Notes under the pieces: generated by a model
Seen by the model: the letters and a program-made list of their open reading frames with translations, nothing else
The model's database searches: none
Told to the model about the DNA's origin: nothing
Made by a program: the position numbers and the translations under genes
Shown: positions 9,637-21,788 of the stretch, piece by piece
Numbering within the stretch: position 1 is the stretch's first letter
Layout of the letters: the number at the start of each line of letters is the position of its first letter
Assembly (NCBI GenBank): GCA_010909165.1
Contig: MU008163.1
Location: forward strand, 1,240,001 to 1,304,000
From: Anthoceros angustus
Taxonomy: Eukaryota > Streptophyta > Anthocerotopsida > Anthocerotales > Anthocerotaceae
Direction of reading: 5' to 3'
DNA: 64,000 nt

Positions 9637-9984
9637 CCTGCTCCGTGCCTGCAGGCATAATGAGCCTTAATGTAGGATTTGAGAAAAAATTTGGTCAAAG
9701 TCCTCAACCAATGACTATATGTTTCGAGGGCGAGTAGAATGAACGGTGTCCATTTGCATCCCACTATATTTTCTCACTTTCACAGCCACAACTCCAACAG
9801 CCCAACCTGAAGGTTAGTAATAAGTTGTGTAAACATGAGTCGCGAATAGGGTTAGTTACCACCACAGGATTGGTTACCACCACGTCTACCCACGAAAACC
9901 GGGTCGTTGCATACCAAGTACAAACAGTGTAACCTGCTCCCTCATGCCATGCCTTATAATATATAAGTGATCTACTCATCTTGT

Positions 9985-10164
9985 TTCTAGATAACGTTGA
10001 AACCAGCTGCCGAATTGCGACCAACGGATGGTTTTTCTCTAAAGCTTCTTGTAGGGCAAGGAGGGGAGCCGCCTCCAAGCTTCAGGCGTGTGTCGCAGCG
10101 GGCATGGAATCTACTTATCCATATCATGCGCGCTAAGTCCATTTCCCAGAGATATCCAGAGCAA

Positions 10165-10165
<1 letters not shown>
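9985..10165 (-). pseudogene. F-box gene 3' fragment
   Basis: The minus strand carries the C-terminal end of the kelch F-box family (region corresponding to WLPSLPYK followed by HALDPWLQL). It is fused after an internal deletion to the block that encodes VDFVRRVW...SMPA in the intact genes. Frames are broken. Confidence 0.7.
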
Positions 10166-10699
<534 letters not shown>

Positions 10700-11039
10700 T
10701 CATATATCACAACCCTGCAAGATGATTCCCACCCACTATTAGCTACCGTCCTTTCATGTGCATTAGCATGAATGCTGGAGCCCTGTAATTGCAAAGTTCA
10801 GCCAGCTCGAGAAGATTCGTCACCTGCACCTTCACCTGGTGCCTCCCAAGAGCATTGTAGGTGAGTGCACTGTCTAACAAGCTAGCAAACTATTGTGCTC
10901 TCCCGTACTCTCCCTCCGTCATTTCACTTCCCGGGTTGGGACACACCCCACTTGCCTAGGTAGGGTGTATCCCAACCCGGGAATTGATCCCAATTCACAG
11001 GGGCACTGTTTAGGGACTACATAAAGTCTCCGTTCTGTC

Positions 11040-11890
11040 TGCCCTACTTCGCCCAGTGGGAAGTGTTTCATTGCAGCATTCTGCTCAAGTGTTGTTAGTC
11101 CAGGATTGACAGGATCGAGAGAAGAAATCTAACTCTGGAATTCACTCTGCCCAACTTGAAAGTCTTGGCGATGAAGTAAGCAGCTTTTACTGCCAGTGTG
11201 GAGCTGTTGAACGTCATCAAGGGACTTCCATCGGCCCCCGAGCTGCTGGCTGTGTCTGCTCATGCAATTGTGGTTGCCCAGGGCGTGATGATAGGCTTTG
11301 TGTTCTGCATGATCACATTCTCCAAGCACAGCACAAACTCATGATCTTCAATGGCCATTTTGAACCACTCCAGTTTGTCTACACATAATTTTTGCAGACC
11401 TGATAGTCAGTTGTAGAGGAAATTTGAGTAGCTTTCTGCGAGAATGCGCTGCTGATTGTTGTCGTATGCTGCCTGGACTGATGAATAGTTTTCTAGGACA
11501 TTGTTATGACAGACTTCTCCTCAAAGACCTTCTTCGCGGTCGGGAACGTGGAGTGGGAGGACCCAATTCGTTCACAACTGAGTTCTTCATGTGGGGAATA
11601 CCTAAATACCCTGTGGTTGGTGGGTCTGCATGGTGTTGGGCATGTGATCCACAAAGACGATGGTGAAGGGACTAACAGAACAAACAGAGGATCCCATCCG
11701 GCCATGCTGCAACAAGAATGGCTTCACATCACCTGGTCAAGACCTGCCCGAAGTCCTTCTGTGTGACAAAGTGCTGATGCGTCGTTGGAACTATTCCATG
11801 CCAGGTTTTGAATACATAGAACTTACTTAGCTTACTGCAATGATCCCCCCATTTTGTGCTGCTGCTGCTGCTGCTCTGGGAACGGGCAGA
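11040..11890. repeat. Pectinesterase-bearing segment, copy 2 (divergent)
   Basis: This copy shares the order of the segment at 8163-9065 but has more substitutions and internal deletions. The pectinesterase fragment is on the minus strand at 11129-11335, encoding the pieces corresponding to WADTASSSG and KAAYFIAKT. Confidence 0.75.
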
Positions 11891-12125
11891 ACGAAGAAAT
11901 GAAAGATTTTTTGACAGCTACATGGGGACAGCGCCTGTCTATCCAGTCAGTCAAAGGCAATTGCTGACGTTGTGCAGTGGGAAACAAAGCAAGGGTACTG
12001 GCTAAAACTGAGCGGAAAGCATGTGCAAAGTCATCCTTACCAAGTTCAGCTCCCCTCCATATTTCAGATCGGCCTTGAGTTTTTTTCATCTGGGAGGCAC
12101 AGAATGGGGGTCCTCCTGCGTATGG

Positions 12126-12335
12126 TCAGGTCCAGGGGATGGCTCTTCAAGCGGACTGGGGTGATGTAACAGTTGCTGTACCGTTGGACTGGCCAGGCCA
12201 AGTTTGTGGCTTGTCAGATGAGCTTAGCACGATGTGCAAGGCAGCAAGGAGGTATCTTGATTCGAGGCCTACCGTACAGAGGATTACCAGCAAGAATGGC
12301 CTCACATTATCTAGTCAAGACCTGCTGCAGGTCAA
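12126..12335 (+). repeat. Dispersed repeat, copy 2 (copy 1 at 4008-4222)
   Basis: Nearly identical to the copy next to the methylase-like fragment, with only a few substitutions. Here it ends within about 20 bases of the end of the CACTA transposase relic, which lies on the other strand. Confidence 0.85.
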
Positions 12336-12339
12336 CAGG

Positions 12340-13030
12340 TGGCCGTTAAAAGCCCTGCCCGCAATGTGAAGTTTCTGGATGGGTCGAGAATTGCTCGTGA
12401 ACTATCTACTGCCGGGACACCCTTCCACAGCAAAGCTAGTTCTTCGAGCAAGGGTTGTAGGTAGATATCCATATTGCTCACCTGGGAGGGGCCCGGGATA
12501 ATAAGTGGCATGAGAATGCAAGTCTTTTTTGGTGACATCCATGGTGGAAGATTGTGGATTTGCAGCAGAACAGCCATATGGAGTAAGAGCAGGACTGGTG
12601 GCCGCCAGGATTGAGGCCATCGGTAGAAATGCCAAGCCGAATGTTGCGGCTGTCCATCCCGAAATTGTCCTGGGCATCTAGAGCTTGCCAGGCCGGGGTG
12701 TCAGCCAGAATGCGCAATTTATGATCTGGGCTTCGGGCGGTGTGATGCCAGGACATTAGCTGTGCAAGACGCGGGCACATGAACATTCGCCAAAGTCTTT
12801 CCACAAGTGGAAAATATAACAGTATTTTGCGTGCAACAGGCTTGCTCCGTGGCACGGATGGAGCATGCCGTGGTTCCCCACACTGGGGGACACTCAAGCT
12901 CTTCAGCCAGATCACCCCAGAAAATACAGCGGTCACTGACGCAGGCGTCCACACGATGATAACTGTGACCGACCTGCAGCATGAACTTTTTTGCAGCTTG
13001 CCGAGAGGCTGGCATGGAATTGGGCCGCGG
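12340..13030 (-). pseudogene. CACTA (En/Spm) TNP2-type transposase relic
   Basis: Minus-strand blocks appear in TNP2 order: CGEPRH, SKPVARKILLYFPLVERLWR, MSWHHTARSPDH, LADTPAWQALD, NIRLGISTDGLNP, then after a frame shift NLPPWMSPKKTCILMPLIIP and DIYLQPLLEELALLWKGV. The family equivalents are a C..C zinc pair, YFPLi.RL.R.y, mrWH...r..dg...hPaDs.aWk.fd, .vRLGL.tDGfnPf, NLPPWmc.k....l.lLIPGP and DvyLqPLvdEL..LW. The catalytic core is thus partly covered but frame-shifted. No terminal inverted repeats were found. It is a dead DNA-transposon piece. Confidence 0.85.
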
Positions 13031-13950
13031 CAGCAGAATTCCGAAGCCATCTGAAAGAGAGCAGTCATTGCGGTATCTGATATGGCAAACCTATCCTGGA
13101 AATTGAGCAAAGCAAGAGTGGCAGAGAGCTCTGTCTCTGTGCTCTGGCATATATGCAGCCTCGACCTTCCAGAGGGGTGTGGTGGCAAGGGCGTTGAGGG
13201 ATGCCTTCCAGCGGTCGTCAACACCAGCAACCAAGGTATAGTCCGGCCCTGGCGGTGGATCTGACTCCTCGCACTCAGGTGGTGAATTGGGGGGCTCCGA
13301 ATCCTGAGAGGGGAGCCCCCCATCGCCAGTGGCTGGTGGGACGGGGACCAACCCTGGTTGCGCAAGCGCGACATCCGGCTGTCTTCGGATAGCGACGTCC
13401 CTGAGAGCTAAACCTTGCGTGCACGACATGTTATGTGTGAGAGCAGCAATAGTTAGAAGAGATCGACGCCCGAGATTTGGTTCAATCCAATTCGGGCAAT
13501 TTGGGGAGAATGATTGCGTACCCGCGATCCAAGGAATGTAAGCCAACTTTGGACATGGCGCCTAGAAACGTCTGCCCGCTGTCTCGTCTGGAAGGGTTCG
13601 CACTCGGGGCAGGGACCATACATGCGCAGAATCTGCCTGTCTCGGACCGGGCCTTCCATGGCTTGCAGGCTGACAAACACGGTGCAGAAATAGGGGCTGC
13701 CCCTCGCTAAGTGCCCTTCTGCTCGACTGACTGCAAATGCACCGACCCAACGGATATGCCCGGGGTACAAGCCCATTCTCGCTTACCCAGTAATGTGCAA
13801 TGTCTGGGTAATGAGCAATGTGTGCCCATGGCCAGTCAGCTCGGATAGGGTGTTCCGTCACCACGGATGGCAAGTGGTCACATATGATGTGCTTTAGCTT
13901 TCGTGAAGCCTGATTATAACGTGTATGAGCACTGCATCAAAAAAATACTA
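13031..13950 (-). other. Probable remainder of the CACTA relic
   Basis: Minus-strand frames continue upstream of the recognisable TNP2 blocks (for example a 151-codon frame at 13091-13546) and may hold the degraded N-terminal half of the transposase, but no single block here is diagnostic. Confidence 0.3.
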
Positions 13951-14094
13951 ACCTGACTTGCAACCAAAATGCACGGATGAGATAGCGCGTCCTTCGACCT
14001 GGTGGACGTCAAATGAGAAAGACAAGAGACATCCGTGAAATAGGCCACGTCTTAAAGGCCCTTGCATTGTAGTAGTGTAATGTGCTCTCGCCAG

Positions 14095-15030
14095 GAGCAC
14101 TGCTTCGCCCGGCGGGAAGTGGTGCATTGCAGCATTCTGCACCAGGTGGTGTTAATCCGAGGTTGGCAGGATCAAGGTAAGGACAAAATCTGATGCTGGA
14201 ATTCACACTGCCCCGCCTTCGAAAGTGATGGCCTAGGCGATGAAGTAGGCAGCGTTTACTGTCACTCTGGAACTGTTGAACGTCGTCAAGGGGCTTCCAT
14301 CGGCTCCGGAGCTGCTGGCCGTGTCTGCCCATGCGATTATGGTTGCCTCGGGCGTGATGATAGGCTTTATGTTCAGGATCTCACACTCTCCAAGCACAGC
14401 ACAAACTCATAATCTTTAATTGCAATTTCAAAGATACCTAGTTTGCCTACAGGTAACTTTTGCAGACCTGCGATTCAGGTGTGAAGGAAAGTTGAACTCA
14501 GCATGGTAGCTTCTTGTAAGCATGCAAGTGAGAACGCGCTGCAGATTGTTGTGAGGAACTGAGTACTCGGATGCCTGGTCTGACATATAGTTTTTTGTTG
14601 CTGTTATGACAGACTTCTCCACAAGGACCTTTCCCACAGTTGGAACATGGAAGGACCCCAATTTTCAAGCAATTCAGTCTCCACATGTGCAATACCACTA
14701 TAGTTTGCGGTTGGTGGGTCTGCATGATGTTGGGCATGTGACACAATGAAGATGGTGGAAGACATTGACGGAAGAAGCACAGGATCCCATCCGGCCATGC
14801 TGCTACAAAAATGGCTTCACATCACCTTGAGAAGATCTTGGCAGGCCTTGTGTGTGATCAAGTGCTGGTGCCTCGTTCGAACTATTCAAGGCCACGTGAT
14901 GCGTAAGTACAGCTTACGCAGCTTATTGCAATGTTCTACCCATTCTTGTGCCACTTCTGGGGATGTGCAGGAGCAACAAATGAAGCTCCTCTCGTCCAAA
15001 ACACTGCTGTTGTCGAAAATCAATCTTGTC
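14095..15030. repeat. Pectinesterase-bearing segment, copy 3
   Basis: Very similar to 8163-9065 in the same orientation, including the pectinesterase exon relic on the minus strand (14110-14400), the TTGCAGACCTGCGA block and the CATCCGGCCATGCT block. Differences are scattered substitutions and a few indels. Confidence 0.9.
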
Positions 15031-16675
15031 CAGAATTTATACCTAGAAACGCTATACATATATTCATGTAGTAAACAGCGTCTATGTAGAAAGCGTTTCA
15101 TGAGAAACCCCTTTTTGCACACCACGGACTGGACCCCTTTTTGCACTTGAAAAAATCCGCACTATAATCAGCCTTTTTGGTATTTCTCTGCAGACATGTC
15201 ACCCGTAACCTTTTGAATAATTATTTTGATACACGTTATTTGAGATTGTAAATTGCAAGTATTTGGCAAAAACCTAAAGTCTCATTCTCGTTCGGCTTTT
15301 TCTTTCAAACTGGACATGTCACCCGTAACCTTTTGGTGGCAAACTTGTGCGCACTTATCTAGCAGTTTTCCAACACCTGGCAATGATTGCCAGGTGTTGG
15401 ACGTTTACAAACGTTTAGAGTTTTTAGGGCTTGCTGTAATTTTGGTGCGCAAACTTGTTTGTGCACCAACCTTTCATTCATACCAATCAATCCTAAGACT
15501 GTACTCTTACTCTTGCTCTGGGAATTTTATAGGACTTTGTTTCTTAGACATTGGGACAATAATATCTTCATTGACCTGATGCTCTTGATCCGCATGCAGT
15601 GCGAGAATGAGAGTGGCATGGTTTGCACTTGGAGCTGGGCCCACGCCAAACGTCTCAAGATTCAAAAGATGCAAAAGGTTTTACTACTAGTTCAAAGTTT
15701 TAACCACGAGAAAAAAGATGAGGGTTAAGTAGAGATAAGAACATATTCACGTTAGGGAGGTGCACAAAAAAGGTTGAAAAGGTCGAAAGGAACCCTTTAA
15801 AACAACAAAAATATTATAAAAAATACCAAAAAATTCACAAAAATATCAAAATTTTAGGGCAAGTGCGCACACTTGCCTCAAAAAATTGGACTTTTTTGGG
15901 ATTTTTTGGGGGTTTTTTAGATTTTTTGCTCTTTTTTTCTTTGGATGACTCGTCTGGGAATGCACTGGGAGGCATGAACCATATGGGTTCATGCTCCTAG
16001 GCCTTTCTTGACCTTGGGTGCGTACACTTGTGCGCGCACCTGGGACCCCTTGCCCCCTAGTGCACGCACTTGTTCACCCAGCTGGGCCCCCCTGGCATGT
16101 TTGATGATAACCTGGTACTAGGTCACAGCCGAAAGAGACGGAAACACCGCAAAGGATAAAAAGGGGATAGGGTGGTCTTCGTCGCACTAGGGCATAGGAT
16201 AGATATTCGAGTTCACGAAGGTGAGTGAAGACGTCCACCAAGTCCAAATTCATCTGCGCCAAAGAATTTCCAAGAGAAGAAAGACGGTCAAATTGAGTAT
16301 AATCTCTTTGCAGCATAATATATGAATAGCCTGATTCTAAGTATATTTTGATATTCTAACAACTCCTCCAAATTTTGGTCTTAGTACTAAAGGGGTTACG
16401 TAGTGCTGAGAGGCTCTTGGTACAACAAATGTAAGTTTGTCGGGTTTGTTTCTTTATGTCGCTTCAGAGTAACTCCTAATAGAATATCAGTCTATTTATA
16501 TCTGCTTCAGAGTAACTCCTATTAGAATATCAGTCTAGTTTAGTTAGGCAACCCCTACACTCCAAGAGTCACACCCTTTCGGGGAGACTATAAGACATGT
16601 TATAAGCCAAGTACAACACCTAATTAATTCACTTTTTCTCTTTATGTTTACAGCATCACATCCACTAATCTAATA
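15031..16675. other. AT-rich repeat-like region without genes
   Basis: No convincing gene. The stretch has recurring short words (GTGCGCAC, CACTTG) and poly-A/poly-T tracts near 15780-15940. 16440-16540 contains a duplicated CTTCAGAGTAACTCCTA.TAG unit followed by AATATCAGTCTA. The right end directly abuts a Copia primer-binding site, so its last few hundred bases are probably the long terminal repeat of that element. Confidence 0.5.
15370..15400. repeat. Perfect 15-bp palindrome, one-base spacer
   Basis: CCAACACCTGGCAAT at 15370-15384 is followed after a single G by its exact reverse complement at 15386-15400. A second inverted repeat, with one mismatch, lies at 15442-15469 (TTGGTGCGCAAAC against GTTTGTGCACCAA), and a third, of 8-bp arms, at 15858-15877. 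The three lie in a gene-free AT-rich stretch. Confidence 0.9.
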
Positions 16676-16687
16676 TGGTATCAGAGC
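16676..16687 (+). promoter_or_regulatory. Copia primer-binding site (initiator tRNA-Met)
   Basis: TGGTATCAGAGC is the usual minus-strand primer-binding sequence of plant Ty1/Copia retrotransposons, complementary to initiator methionine tRNA. It should follow the 5' LTR immediately. No intact gag or pol frame follows within 1 kb, so the element is dead or truncated. Confidence 0.75.
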
Positions 16688-17216
16688 ACTAGGATAGATG
16701 CTCGCTCCTAATGGCTAGATCTAGCGCATACAACTACCTTGGTAGAGATGATCGAACTCTACGTTAGACTGTGGGTCGAGACCATTCTCAACCTTTTTTG
16801 GTCGGCAGAATGGATTGACTACACCATCCTTTTGGATGCTACAATGATGTCCCGAATATAACATCCCTATGTGTTTGCCCACGCACTCACACGAGTCTAA
16901 GCATCGACATCAAATGGCTTAGCACCTAGGCCAAGCAATTTGTCTAAGAAATTAGGCTTAGCAATTAAGCATAATAGTCAGTTTGGTTAGGGTGGATTTA
17001 CCTCCTTAATTCTTTAGGCCCCTTCAAATCTCGTGATTTGATGGGCCACTAGCTCGACCCCTTCCTAGGATGGGAAAGAGGCATTTTGCCTCTTCTCTCC
17101 TATACCATCAGCTTCCTTGCTCTTCTCCATGGCCAGGCACTCACCCTCAAGAGCCCGAGGGCAACGTTCACAAGCCACACACCATGGACAACACCACCGT
17201 TGAAGCCACCCCACGA

Positions 17217-18960
17217 ATTATGTAAATTTCGGCCTGTCATCGCACCTCGGTGGATGCGGAGCTTATCGCCATATGTTTTGGCGTTGCTTCTCAACAATTT
17301 TATTGTGCAGTGCCACTTCGAAGCCGTCCAAGCCAATAATCCTTCGTGCCTGATTTATCATCTTCACCCCAATCTCAATTGCAGATGTTCTAGCCTCGGA
17401 TGCCCTTCTCACGGATGGACAAAAGATGAATTTGACCCCAATCAGCCTACTGCATGGAGTGCTGGGATGGGCGACCCTCCCCATGATACTTCCGCACCAG
17501 AATTCGGAGGTTTCTAATTGAATTGTGCAGGAATAGGCGATAGGAATCTCAGCGCATGCCAGCCCAGAGGCTTGCTGCACACTGCAGGGTGTAGGCCCGG
17601 TTAGGTATACCACATTTTGTGACATATGCAAATGTGCACTATGTGCTGCATATACGGCGAGTTTCGATTATCCAATATTTATATAGTTTGAAGTTAAGTC
17701 AAATTTGGAGCATGAACATGTCATGTACAAGAACTTGGGAAGTACGGCTCGGGCGTGAAGCCGTGGCGGTTTCGACTTCAGGAGCTCTCGAGGCGCCGCC
17801 ACACCATGGACAACACCACCGTTGAAGCCACCCACCTAATTATGTAAATTTCGGCTCATCGCACCTCGGTGGATGCGGAGCTTATCGCCATATGTTTTGG
17901 CGTTGCTTCTCAACAATTTTATTGTGCAGTGCCACTTCGAAGCCGTCCAAGCCAATAATCCTTCGTGCCTGATTTATCATCTTCACCCCAATCTCAATTG
18001 CAGATGTTCTAGCCTCGGATGCCCTTCTCACGGATGGACAAAAGATGAATTTGACCCCAATCTCGCATGGAGTCTTTGGGATGGGCGACCCTCCCATGAT
18101 ACTTCCGCACTGTAATCGGAGGTTTCTAATTGAATTGTGCAGAATAGGCGATAGGAATCTCGGCCACCAGGAGGCTTGCTTTGCCGAGTGTAGGCCCGGT
18201 TAGGTATACCACATTTTGTGACATATGCAAATGTGCACTATGTCTTTGCATATCTGGAGTTTCGATTATCCAATATTTATATAGTTTGAAGTTAAGTCAA
18301 ATTTGGAGCGTGAACATGTCATGTACAAGAACTTGGGAACTGAAGTACCGGCTCGGGCGTGAAGCCGTGGCGGTTTCGACTTCAGGAGCTCTCGAGGCGC
18401 CGCCACACCATGGACAACACCACCGTTGAAGCCACCCACCTAATTATGTAAATTTCGGCTCATCGCACCTCGGTGGATGCGGAGCTTATCGCCATATGTT
18501 TTGGTTGCTTCTCAACAATTTTATTGTGCGGTGCCACTGCCGTCCAAGCCAATAATCCTTCGTGCACGATTTATCATCTTCACCCCAATCTCAATTGCGG
18601 ATGTTCTAGCCTCGGATGCCCTTCTCACGGATGGACAAAAGATGAATTTGACCCAATCTCGCATGGAGTCTTTGGGATGGGCGACCCTCCCATGATACTT
18701 CCGCACTGTAATCGGAGGTTTCTAATTGAATTGTGCAGAATAGGCGATAGGAATCTCGGCCACCAGGAGGCTTGCTTTGCCGAGTGTAGGCCCGGTTAGG
18801 TATACCACATTTTGTGACATATGCAAATGTGCACTATGTCTTTGCATATCTGGAGTTTCGATTATCCAATATTTATATAGTTTGAAGTTAAGTCAAATTT
18901 GGAGCATGAACATGTCATGTACAGATGAACTTGGGAACTGAAATGGCTCGGGCGTGAAGC
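17217..18960. repeat. Three tandem copies of a roughly 610-bp unit
   Basis: The phrase AATTATGTAAATTTCGG begins copies at about 17217, 17838 and 18443, giving spacings of about 621 and 605 bases. Each copy runs through CGGTGGATGCGGAGCTTATC, GCCGTCCAAGCCAATAATCC and ACACCATGGACAACACCACC. Copies differ mainly by short insertions and deletions. A plus-strand frame (SPYVLALLLNNFIVQCH) and a minus-strand frame (RRASEARTSAIEIGVKMINQ) are open in all copies; I recognise neither. The array follows the Copia primer-binding site and may be internal sequence of that element or an independent satellite. Confidence 0.85.
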
Positions 18961-19650
18961 CGTGGCGGTTTCGACTTGAGGAGCTCGGGCGTGGCTGCCA
19001 CCACCATCGCCATTTGGAGTGTTCAGAGGAAGGGAGGAGGGTGCCCAACTCAGCCACAATGAGGTCCCCACGGTTAGAGGCCAGGCAGGCGCGGCGGAAG
19101 GGAGATCGGGCCAGCGCCGCCGGGGAGGACAGCCAAGTTCGGAGCCACCAATCTGCGAGGTGCGAGGTCGCCTGAGCTGCAATTGCTGGGGTTCGGGGCT
19201 TGCGTTTGCTGCCATGACCCTGCTCTGACAGCATCTGTGCCCACTGTAGGAAACGCCCACCTAGGAGCTCGGAAGCCAGGATGCGGACGGCCTCCAGGTA
19301 TGATTGCATGTTTGGAAAGTTTAGGGTGCGATTGGGTGAGGTGGTGATCGTCAAGTGCAAGGCCTCTTACGCCCAAGGTGGGAGGCACCTCTAAGCTCAT
19401 GTCCCGAGACCCGGCTTGTGGAGCCCTCCTCGAGCCCAGGCTGTGGTTTGGGGCCAGGACATGGGCCTCGTCTGCACGGCGAGAGCTGCAGATGGCGGAG
19501 GACAAGGGGCAGGCCGTCGCGATGGGGACTTGGCCAGCTCGGTAGTAGTGGCCAGCTCAAGGCAGTGCTCGGAGTGCTTTTCATGCTGCAGATGTGGATG
19601 GTGCTTGCTGTCTGCCTAACCGTGCTTTCCATTTAACTTAACAGTGGTCC

Positions 19651-20331
19651 TTGATGTGGGTTGTGTGTGCGAGGAATTCATCTAAGGCGACGTCCGAGCT
19701 TGAAGAAAGCGAGGACGCCAGATGTGGAAGACCACACTGTGAGGGGAGCTGGGCACTCATCCGCAGAGTGACGAGACCGGAGGTGAGGTGGAAGCGACCT
19801 CACCGAGGTGCCCAAGCCAAGTGGCGATCCATGGAATCCAAAAGTAGGGCAGCGGAAAAGCGGAGCCGGAAAGGGAAGGAGCGCCGAGCAGCAGCAAAGA
19901 GAGCGCTTCTGGAGGGAATATGGGCAGAAGCGAAAGAGCCCATGGCAAGATGGACATGGAGGGCGGCTGATGGCAGCATCCGTTGTGCTGGGGTGGATGT
20001 CAAAGACTTGGGGCTCGCAAATGGACTGAGGGAAATGTTGGGGAATGAGGAGGTGGAGAAGCTTTTTGGCCCCCCCAGTTTTAACGAGGGGCATGGTTGG
20101 CGGGGAACTGCTGCCCTCAGCGAAGAAGAATGGAGGGAAATTGATGTTCTTGTTTATGGCATGTACGAGTTGAGGCCCAGCTTGGGGGAGAAGCGGATCC
20201 CTAGGCTTATGGCCCTTGGGATTGCGCTGGAGAAACTTGCTGGCGTTGAGGTGAACTGGAGGGTGTTTCACGAGAAGACCCAATCCGGAAGGAATAAGAA
20301 GAAATACGAGAGGAAAGCGGGCGGGCGGTGA
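19651..20331 (+). CDS. Unrecognised basic 226-codon frame
   Basis: An open plus-strand frame with a strongly basic middle (SKSRAAEKRSRKGKERRAAA) followed by an acidic/neutral part with GVDVKDLGLANGLREML and ELRPSLGEKRIPRLMALGIA. No known domain is evident. The G+C-rich reading and the basic stretch suggest an N-terminal region of a mobile-element protein, because fragments of such a family (C-terminal part) follow on the same strand at 23950-24439. It may be one exon of that degenerate gene. Confidence 0.35.
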   Translation: MMWVVCARNSSKATSELEESEDARCGRPHCEGSWALIRRVTRPEVRWKRPHRGAQAKWRSMESKSRAAEKRSRKGKERRAAAKRALLEGIWAEAKEPMARWTWRAADGSIRCAGVDVKDLGLANGLREMLGNEEVEKLFGPPSFNEGHGWRGTAALSEEEWREIDVLVYGMYELRPSLGEKRIPRLMALGIALEKLAGVEVNWRVFHEKTQSGRNKKKYERKAGGR

Positions 20332-20599
20332 AGGCTGCAGGAGTCAAGGAGGAAGAGCCCCTACTCATTGTAGGGAAGCCCACAGGACATGAGCAGCAGC
20401 CACCTCATGGTAGGATGTGCTTGTTTTTATTTTGTCTCCAAGGTTGTCTAACATGCACGATTTATCTTCCTGTTCCGCATGCAGTCGCTAAGTCCTCTAG
20501 ACTACCTAGTATCCTCTAAGGAGCACCTGTGACGGCCCTCCTTGTCACCAACCTTTTGACATAGTGTAGGCTCATGTGAAGTGCACCATGCACTAGCTT

Positions 20600-21110
20600 A
20601 TCCCGTGAACTCGACTGTTGTTGAGCGACATGTCGTCGCACCTAGTCATGTCTGTTTGTTTCTCATCCGCTTGGTGTGCCCAATGTCAGTTTATCTGCAG
20701 TTTGTTCCACCTGTGTGTACAAGGCCACTTTGCTCGCACTCGTCCACTCACATGTGCGTTGCACCGATCATTTGCTATGTGTCATCTTCCACTTCGTGCC
20801 CAATGTCATTTTTCCGCACATTTGTTCCACCTGTGCACAATGCCACTTTGCTCGCACTCGTCCACTGCCACATGTGCATTGCACCCTCGTCATTTGCTCG
20901 CCGTCTTCCACTTCGTGCCCAATGTCATTTTTCCGCACATTTGTTCCACCTGTGCACAATGCCACTTTGCATGCACGTCCACTCGCCACATGTGCGTTGC
21001 ACCGATCATTTGCTCGTATCATCTTCCACTTCGTGCCCAAGGCCACTTTTCCTAGGCATATTGGTTCTACCTGGTGGCACAATGCCACTTTGCATGCAAT
21101 AATGTTCCAC
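20600..21110. repeat. Four to five copies of a roughly 110-bp unit
   Basis: CATCTTCCACTTCGTGCCCA, then TTGTTCCACCTGTG and CAATGCCACTTTGC, recur at about 110-base spacing (around 20785, 20900, 21020, with degenerate flanking copies). All frames are open by repetition and give cysteine/histidine-rich artefactual peptides. Confidence 0.85.
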
Positions 21111-21176
21111 TGGAAGGGTGGATGGGTAACTTACTGGTGATGATCAGGTGAGGGCAGCACGCGAAGGAAGAGCAAG

Positions 21177-21788
21177 GTGGCTACCATCCTCAGCGACCAC
21201 CTGATCCGTATCGCTGGGGAGTTGACAGATGTGAATCTGCAACTTGACAAGGTGGATGCCACTGCAAAGGAGGTGAAGCAAGCATTGACTGGTGAAAAAC
21301 AGAGACTTGGGGAGGTGGCGTTCGACATCCGCAAGTGTTCTCAAGAAATGGAGATGGTGCAGAAGAGCATTGACGAGGACGAGACTTTTGAGGACATTCA
21401 AGGGCACAGATCCCTAATCAGCCACCTTTCGGGCCAGCTTGAAGCCTTGTACACTGGAGAAAAGCCCACCTTCGGGCCGCTTCAAGCCTTGTACACTGGA
21501 GAAAAGCACAGACCTTGGGTTGAGGAGTTAGCGGCAGAGGACTGCCGCCAACATGAGCTTGAGGCTTGCGTTGTTGACCGAAAGGAGGCGGATGTTCAAC
21601 ATCCTCAAGTCTCTTGCAGCATCATGGATGTTGAAGTGGAAGGGAGGCCTGGTCGCACCAACTTCCTTCCAGCGCCATTGAGCGGACGACCGCCAACAAT
21701 TGTGAATGCTTGCCCTATATGCGCAAGGTATTCTTTTTGCACCGGGCGGATCTGCTTTTCGAACGGTGTCCACCTTGTTTCTCATTGA
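21177..21788 (+). CDS. Coiled-coil frame of unknown function
   Basis: About 203 codons; the first 100 are helical and charged (IAGELTDVNLQLDKVDATAK, KQALTGEKQRLGEV, CSQEMEMVQKSIDEDETFED), typical of a coiled coil. An internal duplication of LEALYTGEK occurs at about residues 90 and 105. The frame then loses its character. The neighbouring frame at 21845-22132 (LKEWKSEYLELVKDPDALLS) has similar character and could be a following exon. I think this is part of a degenerate mobile-element gene, but I cannot identify it. Confidence 0.35.
   Translation: MATILSDHLIRIAGELTDVNLQLDKVDATAKEVKQALTGEKQRLGEVAFDIRKCSQEMEMVQKSIDEDETFEDIQGHRSLISHLSGQLEALYTGEKPTFGPLQALYTGEKHRPWVEELAAEDCRQHELEACVVDRKEADVQHPQVSCSIMDVEVEGRPGRTNFLPAPLSGRPPTIVNACPICARYSFCTGRICFSNGVHLVSH

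Noticed and set aside
20581-21140. Cys/His-rich frames of 145-173 codons that look like zinc-finger repeats
   Set aside because: The same 110-bp unit read in three phases; spacing of cysteines and histidines follows the repeat and not a finger consensus.
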